Assembly: GCA_029857955.1 (NCBI GenBank)
Contig: JAOUFY010000026.1
Location: 1 to 38,089 of the forward strand
Direction: 5' to 3'
Origin: Spirochaetia bacterium
GTDB taxonomy: Bacteria > Spirochaetota > Leptospiria > Turneriellales > JAOUFE01
DNA length: 38,089 bases
Part shown: piece by piece, positions 15,693-23,119 of the stretch
How the letters are laid out: the number at the start of each line of letters is the position of its first letter
How positions within the stretch are numbered: the first letter of the stretch is position 1
Made by a program: the position numbers and the translations under genes
Notes under the pieces: model-generated
Told to the model about the DNA's origin: nothing
Databases searched by the model: none
What the model saw: only the letters and a program-made list of their open reading frames with translations

Positions 15693-16334
15693 ATGAAAAC
15701 AATTTGGATCATTGCCGCCGATAAAAAAGAAATTCCAGGCATTGATTTAATTTTAAACAAGAATTCGGCAAAATATAATTTAAAATTTTACACCTGCGGA
15801 ATCGGTCTTTTTGAATCTTTTTATGTTTTTACAACATTATTAAATCAAACAAGTCAAGTACATCAGCCCGATGGAATTTTACTCGCCGGTACTTCCGGTT
15901 CGCCAAATGCTGAAGATATTTTTAAATTAAATCTTACAAATCGTTTTCTAAATCCGCAGTTTAACGTTGAAGAATTACCCGAATTTTTACCCGTAGAATG
16001 GATAACAAAAGATATAGATGATTTTACTGGCGATATCGGGAATCACCCATATAACCGGTTAAACCTGACGATTGATTTTTTAAATACGCCGGTTTATTCT
16101 ACTTTTGGAATTTCAAAAACTGTTCATCATTTAACCCCTGCCATGTCTGGCGCCTGGGAAAACATGGAAGCTCTTTCATTGTCTTACATTTGCATGAAAA
16201 GACAAATTCCATTTATAGCGCTTTTGTGCTGCACAAATCAAATTTGCCCCGATGGCAGAAAACAGTGGAAGCAAAACTATATAAAGGCCGGCGAAATTTT
16301 ATTTAAGGCATTAAATAATCTTTTTAAAATTTAA
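15693..16334 (+). CDS. Nucleoside phosphorylase-like protein, possibly futalosine hydrolase (MqnB-like)
   Basis: 213 residues. The fold is suggested by the N-terminal strand MKTIWIIAADKKEI, the GILLAGTSGSPN loop, and the C-terminal substrate-binding segment AWENMEALSLSYICMKRQIP followed by CTNQICPDGRKQWKQNY. This corresponds to the V-E-N-M-E-G...SN.....R..W layout of MTA/SAH nucleosidases and futalosine hydrolase. The TNQ...RKQW spacing is closest to MqnB of the futalosine menaquinone route, but the sequence is divergent, and no other mqn gene is in the window. The stop codon is followed two bases later by a G5/C5 hairpin (16337-16352). Confidence 0.5.
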   Translation: MKTIWIIAADKKEIPGIDLILNKNSAKYNLKFYTCGIGLFESFYVFTTLLNQTSQVHQPDGILLAGTSGSPNAEDIFKLNLTNRFLNPQFNVEELPEFLPVEWITKDIDDFTGDIGNHPYNRLNLTIDFLNTPVYSTFGISKTVHHLTPAMSGAWENMEALSLSYICMKRQIPFIALLCCTNQICPDGRKQWKQNYIKAGEILFKALNNLFKI

Positions 16335-16336
16335 AC

Positions 16337-16446
16337 GGGGGAAGTCTCCCCCGCGCTTTATAATCGTCAAAAACTTTTAGAGTGATAAATCTATAATAAA
16401 ATTTAACGAATTGATGAAAATCGATGACGATTATTCCGCTACCCCC
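16337..16446 (-). repeat. Palindromic gene-end module, copy 4 (opposite orientation, divergent arms)
   Basis: The hairpin GGGGGAAGTCTCCCCC (16337-16352) starts two bases after the stop codon of the nucleosidase-like gene. Next comes an inverted repeat with perfect arms TAATCGTCA (16361-16369) and TGACGATTA (16425-16433), and the unit ends in TACCCCC. This is the same order as the other modules read on their minus strand: hairpin, long stem, TACCCC. The arm sequence is different, so it may be a distant relative or a coincidence. It fills part of the 258-bp gap between convergent genes; the rest (16447-16592) shows nothing recognisable. Confidence 0.5.
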
Positions 16447-16592
16447 TAGATAGATTTTTTTACCGCGGATATTTTCGCCAGCAGTTTACATTTCGCACAC
16501 TCGCAGGCTTAAATATACGCGCAAACCAATTCGATACGGCGACAACTGAATTTAACGGTTACGGCCGTGTCTTAAAAACGGAGACGTAATGT

Positions 16593-17285
16593 TTATTTAA
16601 TTTTTTTATATCTGAAAAATACTTCGTCTTTTCGGCGTTCAACCGTAAGCAGACGAAATTTTTTAAGAGGTAATGTTTCAGGCGTGGTGATGATTCGATC
16701 TGTTTTTTCGCCTGCCCATAAATAGGGCTCCATGGTGAAAAAAATTTCATCAATTAAATCATATTGCAAGAAGAGACCGTTTAGCGTTGGTCCGCCTTCA
16801 AGGAGTATTTTACGATACCCTTTTTCGACCAGGGCATCATAAATGTCTTTTACGTTATTGTAATGGTATATTTTCCATTTTTGAATTCGATCGGTCTGTT
16901 GTTTCTGGTTTTTGTCCAATGTACCTGTATCGACCAATTGATCAATTTGCGGGGCGTTTAAGCCAAATATCCAGAATTCACCGGCAGGGTGAGGAGCTGA
17001 AAATATTCTCGATGAAGATGAGATTTGTCTTTTCAAGTCTTTCAGTATGACGACAGGAACAGGCTGTTTTGCATTTGGTTTGCTTCTTGCAAATAAATTC
17101 GGGTTGTCGTTTTCTATTGATTTTCGCGAGGCAATGATGCAGTCTGCCCACAGGCGCAGACGATCCATACGGCGCTTGTCTTCTTTACTGCCTAGCGCCC
17201 ATTTACCGTCAGATTGAACGGTATGACCGTCCATAGTCTGCGCCATATTGATTCTCAGGATTGTTTTTTTAGATTTTTTTTTCAT
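16593..17285 (-). CDS. RibD C-terminal domain reductase (riboflavin-type, stand-alone)
   Basis: 230 residues of the RibD_C/dihydrofolate-reductase-like fold, without the deaminase domain of full RibD. Diagnostic parts: N-terminal NMAQTMDGHTVQSDGKWALG; GSKEDKRRMDRLRLWADCII, where family members carry S.ED...h..R...DAIlvG; an NPNLFAR segment equivalent to the NPxLxxR of RibD; and ILLEGGPTLNGLFL, the E-G-G NADPH-binding loop. The usual reaction reduces the ribosylamino-pyrimidine of riboflavin synthesis with NADPH. Stand-alone copies may serve other pterin or deazaflavin routes, so the substrate is uncertain. It is the last gene of a minus-strand run after a methyltransferase gene (11-bp gap). 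Confidence 0.82.
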   Translation of the reverse strand: MKKKSKKTILRINMAQTMDGHTVQSDGKWALGSKEDKRRMDRLRLWADCIIASRKSIENDNPNLFARSKPNAKQPVPVVILKDLKRQISSSSRIFSAPHPAGEFWIFGLNAPQIDQLVDTGTLDKNQKQQTDRIQKWKIYHYNNVKDIYDALVEKGYRKILLEGGPTLNGLFLQYDLIDEIFFTMEPYLWAGEKTDRIITTPETLPLKKFRLLTVERRKDEVFFRYKKIK

Positions 17286-17296
17286 ATAAAATTAAC

Positions 17297-17929
17297 TTAA
17301 TAAACCTGACTTACGGGGTTTTTAAGCCGGCAGGTATATGCAAAATAAGGGCCATTGATTTTATAGTCTTTTAAAATTTCATAACCGGTTCGTTCAAGAT
17401 AGTCTTTGGTCTGCTCAACGGTCAACCGGTACCGCTCCGGATAAATTACGTCAATTTTTTCATGTTTTTTATTTTTGTCCCATTCGACAAGATGAATCAT
17501 GGTTGTTCCTGAAATTTTGGTTTGCAGGGTGGTCAGTATATCGACGGGATTGTCGGTTGTCGACAGGCTAAACGAAAGAATGATGTGATCAGCGATGGGG
17601 ATCCAGTTTGGAAAATGAAGCCTTGATTGATCGCTCATAAAAAAAGGTGTGATTTTTTTAAATTTGTTTTCGGCGATTCTTTTCCATAATAAATCGAGTA
17701 CATCAACCTGATAGTCACAGGCATAGATATGAACGTCATCTGTTTCTTTAAATTTTTCAGAATAAAATACGGAGACATATCCAAGTCCGCAGCCAAAATC
17801 AAGAATGTTCATTTCAGGTTTTGATTGGGAAATCATGTTGTTGTAAAGTTCAGGCGAAACCACCCCTTTACGTTGTTCAGAGATCAGGAAATCCTGATAT
17901 TCCTCCACTTCATGAACGCGGGTTGCCAT
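17297..17929 (-). CDS. SAM-dependent class I methyltransferase
   Basis: 210 residues. Motif I is ILDFGCGLGYVSVF (~38-51). The acidic strand-2 end HIYACDYQVDVL and the motif IV-like region IADHIILSFSLS give a Rossmann methyltransferase. The NPVDILTTLQTKISGTTMIHLVEWD segment and a C-terminal ERTGYEILKDYKINGPYFAYTC match small-molecule methyltransferases of the Methyltransf_25 type. The substrate is not identifiable. The gene starts within the gatC stop (ATGA overlap) and is followed 11 bp later by the RibD-type reductase, so the three are probably co-transcribed. Confidence 0.78.
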   Translation of the reverse strand: MATRVHEVEEYQDFLISEQRKGVVSPELYNNMISQSKPEMNILDFGCGLGYVSVFYSEKFKETDDVHIYACDYQVDVLDLLWKRIAENKFKKITPFFMSDQSRLHFPNWIPIADHIILSFSLSTTDNPVDILTTLQTKISGTTMIHLVEWDKNKKHEKIDVIYPERYRLTVEQTKDYLERTGYEILKDYKINGPYFAYTCRLKNPVSQVY

Positions 17930-18231
17930 CAGGGTGCGTCGATGACTCTAGGTACAACAAAATAACCGGCATTAAATTCGGGCGCCAGGCTTTTTACTTC
18001 GTCTGTGGTAAATGAATCATGGGGAATGTCTTTTCTCGTTACGTTTTGCAGTTCGAGAACATGGCTCATTGGCGAAACATTGTCGGTATTGACTTCATTG
18101 ATTTGTTGTACATAGCCGAGAATCTGGTTAAAGTCATCAGTGAGTTTTTCAAGCTCTCCTCCTTCGAGGTTTAGTTTGGAAAGGTGGGCAATTCGCGCCA
18201 CTTCGTCTGGTGTTACATTATTTACGGCCAT
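17929..18231 (-). CDS. gatC: Aspartyl/glutamyl-tRNA(Asn/Gln) amidotransferase subunit C
   Basis: About 100 residues from the ATG at 18231 (MAVNNVTPDEVARIAHLSKL). A TTG start at 18264 would add 11 residues not found in the family. The helical hairpin TDDFNQILGYVQQINEVNTD and the extended tail VSPMSHVLELQNVTRKDIP ending in PRVID are classic GatC. GatC stabilises GatA on GatB in the enzyme that converts mischarged Glu-tRNA(Gln) and Asp-tRNA(Asn) into the correct amides. gatA and gatB are not beside it, so the subunit genes are split in this genome. Confidence 0.93.
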   Translation of the reverse strand: MAVNNVTPDEVARIAHLSKLNLEGGELEKLTDDFNQILGYVQQINEVNTDNVSPMSHVLELQNVTRKDIPHDSFTTDEVKSLAPEFNAGYFVVPRVIDAP

Positions 18232-18318
18232 ATGAAATTTTTCGTGATGGATACGTTGTGTCAATTAAATATATTTATACAAACACTTAAATGGGGCAAA
18301 TTGTATTTAATTATCTTA

Positions 18319-21210
18319 TTACAATGGTTTTAGCCATTTCTTTAAATATTTTCCCGTCATGGAATCTTTAATTTTACAGATGGCTTCCGGCGTGCCAAGA
18401 CCAATGATCTGCCCGCCAAGTTCGCCGCCTTCGGGACCGATGTCGATGATGTGGTCTGCTGTTTTTATCACGTCCATGTTGTGTTCGATCACAACAACGG
18501 TGTTTCCTTCGCTTACAAAATGATGCAATACATGCAAGAGCTGTCGAATGTCTTCAAAGTGAAGCCCTGTCGTAGGTTCGTCGAGAATGTAAAGCGTCTT
18601 ACCCGTTGAACGGCGGCTAAGTTCAGTCGCCAGTTTAATTCTCTGCGCTTCGCCTCCCGAAAGGGTTGTCGCGGGCTGGCCGAGTTTCATGTAACTGAGC
18701 CCCACGTCTTTAAGGGCTTTTAGTTTTGTTTTTACCGCCGGTATGGCGTCGAAAAATTCCAGGGCAGTTTCAATGCTCATTTCAAGTACGTCGTAAATGT
18801 TTTTGTTCTTGTATTTAACTTCGAGCGTCTCGCGATTATATCGTTTTCCTGAGCAAACTTTACAGGTAACGTAGACATCTGATAAAAAGTGCATTTCGAT
18901 TTTTTTTACTCCGTCGCCTTCGCACGATTCACAACGCCCGCCGGCAACGTTAAACGAAAATCTGCCTGGTTTATATCCGCGCATTTTACTTGCCGGTAAT
19001 TCAGAAAATAAATCTCTAATCGGCGTAAAAGCTCCGGTGTATGTTGCCGGGTTTGATCTGGGCGTTCTGCCGATAGCGCTTTGGTCGATGTCGATGATTT
19101 TATCGATGTGTTCGATGCCCGTAATTTTTTTATGTTTACCCGGAAGTATCTGCGGGTTCATCATTTTCTGGTAAATGCCTTTATATAAAATTTCATTGAC
19201 AAGCGTACTTTTGCCGCTTCCGGAAAGACCTGTTACGCAGATGAATTTTCCAAGAGGAAATTCGACATCAATATTTTTTAAATTGTTCTCGCTTGCGCCA
19301 TGAACTTGAATGATGTTTCCATTGCCTTCGCGGCGGCTTTTAGGAATATCAATTTTTTTTCTACCGCTTAAATATTGACCGGTGATTGAATTTTCTGAGA
19401 TTAATATATCTTTATAAGAACCGGTAAAAACTACATTGCCGCCGTGTTCGCCTGCCCCTGGACCAATATCTACGACAAAATCCGAATGTTCGATGGTTTC
19501 TTCATCGTGTTCAACAACGATCACTGTGTTTCCGATGTCGCGAAGGTTTTTTAACGTGTGAATTAATTTGTCGTTATCGCTCTGGTGAAGACCAATGGAC
19601 GGTTCATCGAGTACGTAAAGAACTCCTACAAGAGCGGAGCCAATCTGGGTGGCCAGACGAATTCGCTGCGCTTCTCCGCCAGAAAGCGTGCCGGCAATTC
19701 TGTCCATGGTAAGATAGCCCACGCCGACAGTAAAAAGAAAGTTCAGCCGGCTTTTAATTTCTTTCATGGCCTGTTCGGCGATGATTTGTTCGGTCTGGGT
19801 AAGTTTGATTTTATCGAAAAAATTCACCGCTTCTTTAATGCTAAAACGGGTGATTTCATAAATACTTTTATGGTTGATCGTTACCGCCAGCGGTTCAGGT
19901 TTAAGCCTTGCGCCTTTGCAGGTTGAACAGGCCATGTTGACCATAAATTGTTCCATTTTGCTGCGCTGGTTTTCCGAGATGTTTGATTTATACCTCCTGT
20001 GTAAATTGGGTATAATGCCTTCGTAGTATTTTGTGTATTCAAAGGCATTGTCAGAAGAACCCCATTTGAAATTTAAAATGATGTTTTTATCTCCGTATAA
20101 AATAACCTTACGAAATTTTTCGGAAAGTTTATTCCATGGAGTATCCAGTGAAAAACCAAGTTTTTCAGAAAGTCTTTCCATGGTCATTTTATACCAATGA
20201 CCGTCGCCAGACCAGCCTAGTCCCTGTGTTATGCCTTCGCGTATGGATTTAGAGCCGTCTTTAATTAAAAGATCAGGATGAAATTCAGGAATAAATCCGA
20301 GGCCGGAACAATCAGGGCATGCGCCGTCGGGGGAGTTAAATGAAAATAACCGGTGATTAATTTCAGGAAACGAAATATCGCAAGATGGACATGCCAGTTT
20401 TGACGAAAACAACTCTTCTTTTTCGCCGAGTTTTTTACCGGCTGCGTCGATTTCTTCAATAAGAACAATGCTTTGTGAGCTGCCTTTTTGAAGGGCAAGT
20501 TCCATGGAGTCTGAAATTCTTGACTGGGTCTGCGACGAGGAGTCAGAATCTTCTTTTCGCTTTAAAACAAGACGATCTATGACAATTTCGATATTGTGCT
20601 TATTATTTTTAACCAGGTTTATTTCGTCTTCAAGCTGCATAATTTCGCCGTCAACACGAACGCGAACAAAACCGTCTTTAAGTAGTTTTTGAAAAATATC
20701 TTTAAACTCCCCCTTGCGGCTTTTTACAATCGGCGCCAGAATTTGAAGTTTAAAGGTTTCAGCTTTTTCATGACCTCGGCGGGGAATCGACAAGACATGA
20801 TCAACGATGGTGTCAACCGATCGCGCTTCAAGTTCGCGCTGACATTGCGGACAATGTGGAATTCCAATTCTGGCGTAGATCAGACGCAGATAATCGTAAA
20901 TTTCAGTCACGGTACCTACAGTCGATCGCGGATTTCTATGCGTGGTTTTTTGCTCAATTGAAATTGCCGGAGAAAGACCCTCAATGGAATCAACGTCGGG
21001 TTTTTCAAGCTGACCCAGAAACTGACGGGCGTACGAAGAAAGACTTTCAATATAGCGCCTCTGGCCTTCAGCATAAATGGTGTCAAAGGCAAGCGAACTC
21101 TTGCCGCTTCCCGAAAGACCTGTAAAAACAATTAATTTATCGCGGGGAATATCCAGTGAAATATTTTTCAAGTTGTGCTCTCTTGCGCCTTTGATTCGTA
21201 TAAATGACAT
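18319..21210 (-). CDS. uvrA: Excinuclease ABC subunit A
   Basis: 963 residues, a full-length UvrA that finds bulky DNA lesions and loads UvrB. Both ABC modules are complete: Walker [10 protein letters not shown] (~31-39) and GLSGSGKST (~661-669); signatures [16 protein letters not shown] (~510) and [16 protein letters not shown] (~855); and Walker B strands ending [10 protein letters not shown] and [10 protein letters not shown]. Zinc sites: the UvrB-facing module CPSCDISFP...CPDCSG (~275-300) and the C-terminal finger CESCEGDG...CKVCSG (~755-780). Start [17 protein letters not shown] agrees with the family. It stands alone on the minus strand. No SOS box was recognised upstream. Confidence 0.97.
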   Translation of the reverse strand: MSFIRIKGAREHNLKNISLDIPRDKLIVFTGLSGSGKSSLAFDTIYAEGQRRYIESLSSYARQFLGQLEKPDVDSIEGLSPAISIEQKTTHRNPRSTVGTVTEIYDYLRLIYARIGIPHCPQCQRELEARSVDTIVDHVLSIPRRGHEKAETFKLQILAPIVKSRKGEFKDIFQKLLKDGFVRVRVDGEIMQLEDEINLVKNNKHNIEIVIDRLVLKRKEDSDSSSQTQSRISDSMELALQKGSSQSIVLIEEIDAAGKKLGEKEELFSSKLACPSCDISFPEINHRLFSFNSPDGACPDCSGLGFIPEFHPDLLIKDGSKSIREGITQGLGWSGDGHWYKMTMERLSEKLGFSLDTPWNKLSEKFRKVILYGDKNIILNFKWGSSDNAFEYTKYYEGIIPNLHRRYKSNISENQRSKMEQFMVNMACSTCKGARLKPEPLAVTINHKSIYEITRFSIKEAVNFFDKIKLTQTEQIIAEQAMKEIKSRLNFLFTVGVGYLTMDRIAGTLSGGEAQRIRLATQIGSALVGVLYVLDEPSIGLHQSDNDKLIHTLKNLRDIGNTVIVVEHDEETIEHSDFVVDIGPGAGEHGGNVVFTGSYKDILISENSITGQYLSGRKKIDIPKSRREGNGNIIQVHGASENNLKNIDVEFPLGKFICVTGLSGSGKSTLVNEILYKGIYQKMMNPQILPGKHKKITGIEHIDKIIDIDQSAIGRTPRSNPATYTGAFTPIRDLFSELPASKMRGYKPGRFSFNVAGGRCESCEGDGVKKIEMHFLSDVYVTCKVCSGKRYNRETLEVKYKNKNIYDVLEMSIETALEFFDAIPAVKTKLKALKDVGLSYMKLGQPATTLSGGEAQRIKLATELSRRSTGKTLYILDEPTTGLHFEDIRQLLHVLHHFVSEGNTVVVIEHNMDVIKTADHIIDIGPEGGELGGQIIGLGTPEAICKIKDSMTGKYLKKWLKPL

Positions 21211-21467
21211 TGGGTTACTGCAAAACGCTGAAAAGGGGCGTCAATAAGATTGTCGGGTTTTATTAAATTATAATTTTAAAAGGCTCCGGTAAATCAGGGC
21301 AAAAGCGAAATGATCGAACTTCGCCTGGCGGGCTATTTCTTTGAATATTTGAGCCTGCGCGTGTACGATTTGAAAATCAAAAAGGGGTACATTTAATTTC
21401 AATCGACTTGACAGGCGGAGTGATTTTTTTTAGCATATTATAAAAATCTGGTTGTAAATTTAAATAT
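21211..21467. promoter_or_regulatory. Divergent intergenic region between uvrA and the STAS-like cassette
   Basis: 257 bp without a convincing gene. For the rightward cassette, TTGACA (21408-21413) is followed 17 bases later by TAGCAT (21431-21436), a fair sigma-70 promoter about 30 bases ahead of the first ATG. A leftward promoter for uvrA was not identified. The stretch 21290-21400 is less AT-rich and may be a remnant of something else, but I recognise nothing in it. Confidence 0.4.
21408..21436 (+). promoter_or_regulatory. Sigma-70-like promoter of the STAS-like cassette
   Basis: It has a perfect -35 TTGACA, a 17-base spacer and -10 TAGCAT. Transcription would begin around 21443, giving a leader of roughly 25 bases to the ATG at 21468. 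It would drive the four small genes and perhaps the GGDEF-EAL gene. Confidence 0.5.
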
Positions 21468-21869
21468 ATGAAATCACGCATGAAGGATCAAAATATAACC
21501 ACAAAAAATGCGAAACTGTCTTTGGAAGATGAAATTTTGCATTTAACTATAGACTATAAAAATGGTATCACCATTGATGATGCTAAAGAAATTGTAAGCG
21601 CTGCTATTAAATTGTCAAAGGGCGAAAAGTTTCTTTGCATTATGAAATCGCTTAATTACAGCCTGCCGTCTCGTGAAGTAAGGGCATACCCCGTTCACGA
21701 TGAAGTCGCAAAATACATTCAGGCAATTGCCTTTATTGCTATAAACCCTGTCGCAAATATCGCGGCCAGGTTTTTTATAAAAATAAGTAAACCGCCTTTT
21801 CCGTTTAAGCTGTTTACCGATGAAGAAGAGGCCATCAAATGGTTAAAGAATTTTCAAATAAAAAAATAG
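21468..21869 (+). CDS. STAS/SpoIIAA-like small protein (DUF7793-like), type A copy 1
   Basis: 133 residues with the layout of the small STAS-like family often called DUF7793: N-terminal strands (KNAKLSLEDEILHLTIDYKN), a helix (DDAKEIVSAAIKLSKG), a core strand (EKFLCIMKSLN), SREVRAYPVHDEVAKYIQAI, then NIAARFFIKISKPPFPFKLF and a closing helix EEEAIKWLKNF. No enzyme motif is visible. STAS-like folds usually act as protein-binding or phosphorylation-switched modules. The third gene of the cassette is its paralogue. The last 31 bases overlap the start of the next gene. A second ATG at 21480 is an equally possible start. Confidence 0.68.
   Translation: MKSRMKDQNITTKNAKLSLEDEILHLTIDYKNGITIDDAKEIVSAAIKLSKGEKFLCIMKSLNYSLPSREVRAYPVHDEVAKYIQAIAFIAINPVANIAARFFIKISKPPFPFKLFTDEEEAIKWLKNFQIKK
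21828..21858 (+). repeat. Dual-coding conserved overlap, copy 1
   Basis: The stretch AGGCCATCAAATGGTTAAAG plus AATTTTCAAA is identical at the A/B and C/D gene junctions (the second near 22633-22662). It encodes EAIKWLKNFQ in the upstream gene and MVKEFSN in the downstream gene, and it supplies the ribosome-binding site of the latter. Confidence 0.75.
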
Positions 21870-22255
21870 ATAATGAAGTAAAGACAAGAAACGCCAGAAT
21901 CTGGCTGGACAATGAAGGCATTGTACATGCTGTTTATACTCCCGGCACTGAAGAAAGTCTTGAAGACGCCGAAAATAATCTTAATGCTGTTGGTAAAGTT
22001 TACCAAAACAAAAAGCGTCCGATTTTCATAACGGGCCCTCATAAATCCATGAGCCGAGACGCAAGAATTTATTATGTCAAACATTCGCCCAAATACGCCG
22101 TTGCTGTTGCCGTGATCATTAAATCGTCGTTCACTAAAGTATTATCTACATTTTTAATATCCCTGAACAAGACGATCAACAAAGGGGAATTTCCTGTCAG
22201 GTTTTTTGCAGAAGAAAAAAAAGCGCTCGATTGGCTGAGGGATTTTACTGAATAA
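21839..22255 (+). CDS. STAS-like small protein (DUF7793-like), type B copy 1
   Basis: 138 residues, distantly similar to the preceding protein and closely similar to the fourth gene of the cassette. Visible segments: N-terminal MVKEFSNKKIDNEVKTRNAR, the helix LEDAENNLNAVGKVYQNKKR, PIFITGPHKSMSRDARIYYV, KHSPKYAVAVAVIIKSSFTK, and the C-terminal FFAEEKKALDWLRDF. Its ATG lies inside the 3' end of the type A gene (31-base overlap), served by an AAGAGG site that is itself coding sequence, so translation should be coupled. The protein is probably a binding partner of type A, since the two always come as a pair here. Function unknown. Confidence 0.7.
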   Translation: MVKEFSNKKIDNEVKTRNARIWLDNEGIVHAVYTPGTEESLEDAENNLNAVGKVYQNKKRPIFITGPHKSMSRDARIYYVKHSPKYAVAVAVIIKSSFTKVLSTFLISLNKTINKGEFPVRFFAEEKKALDWLRDFTE

Positions 22256-22272
22256 ACTGATTAGATAATTGT

Positions 22273-22674
22273 ATGACAACTCACTTAAATGAAATATTAA
22301 AAACAAGAGTTGCAAACCTGTCCATGGATGATGCGGGTATTGTAAGGTTAACCATTGATCATAAAAATGGACTCATGCCCGATGACCTTAAGGAAATTCT
22401 TTCTGGCATTTCAAAGCTTGCCAAAGGCAAAAAAGCCCTGATTATCGGGCATTCCATCAATTTTAAACTGCCTTCCCGTGAAGTTAGAATTTTCGCTGCA
22501 GAAAAGGTCAATTCAGAAGTTATCAAGGCTGCCGCTACGATCAGTTCAAATTCCATGGCGGTAATGGCTGCAAATTTTTTCTTAAAAATAAATCAACCGC
22601 CTTTTCCTTTTAAGGCTTTTTCCAATGAAAAGGAGGCCATCAAATGGTTAAAGAATTTTCAAACGAAAATATAA
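22273..22674 (+). CDS. STAS-like small protein (DUF7793-like), type A copy 2
   Basis: 133 residues, a paralogue of the first cassette gene. They share LTIDxKNG, the DDxKEI helix, LPSREVR, FFxKIxxPPFPFK and a near-identical C-terminus (EAIKWLKNFQ). It starts 17 bp after the preceding stop. Divergence is moderate across the middle (for example EKVNSEVIKAAATISSNSM against HDEVAKYIQAIAFIAINPV), so the duplication is not recent, yet the 3' end that overlaps the next gene is unchanged at the DNA level. Again no catalytic residues are seen. Confidence 0.68.
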   Translation: MTTHLNEILKTRVANLSMDDAGIVRLTIDHKNGLMPDDLKEILSGISKLAKGKKALIIGHSINFKLPSREVRIFAAEKVNSEVIKAAATISSNSMAVMAANFFLKINQPPFPFKAFSNEKEAIKWLKNFQTKI

Positions 22675-23063
22675 AAAAGGTAATTCAAACCAGAAATACC
22701 AAAATCGGGCTTTCAGATGAAGGTATTGTCATGGTTACTTATCCGCAGGGTATTGACGAGACTCTTGAAGATGCTGAAGAAAATTTAAACGCCCTTGATA
22801 AAATTTGCAATGGTAAAAAGTTGCCAATATTCATCGACCCAGGTCCGCATAAGTCCTTGAGCCGTGAAGCAAGGATTTACTATGTGAAACATTCTCCTGA
22901 ATATGCGATTGCTGTTGCAGTTCTTGTGAAATCAACTTTTGCAAAAGTGTTATCAGCTTTTTTGATAACATTGAACAAAACAATAAATAAAGGAAAATTT
23001 CCAATTCAATTTTTTACATCTCAAGAGAAAGCTCTGGACTGGCTGAGAAGAATTAATGGTTGA
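22644..23063 (+). CDS. STAS-like small protein (DUF7793-like), type B copy 2
   Basis: 139 residues, the paralogue of the second cassette gene (MVKEFSN start, TLEDAEENLNALDKI, GPHKSLSREARIYYVKHSPE, LNKTINKGKFPIQFF, ALDWLRR). It overlaps the type A copy 2 gene by 31 bases, and a strong AAAAGGAGG site lies in the upstream coding sequence. It is the last small gene before the PAS-GGDEF-EAL gene, 56 bp downstream. That spacing and shared orientation suggest, but do not prove, one transcript and a role in controlling c-di-GMP turnover. Confidence 0.7.
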   Translation: MVKEFSNENIKKVIQTRNTKIGLSDEGIVMVTYPQGIDETLEDAEENLNALDKICNGKKLPIFIDPGPHKSLSREARIYYVKHSPEYAIAVAVLVKSTFAKVLSAFLITLNKTINKGKFPIQFFTSQEKALDWLRRING

Positions 23064-23119
23064 ATATTTTATAAAATGCTATACATTTTTTATAAATTAA
23101 ATCTGGATATGCTAAAATA

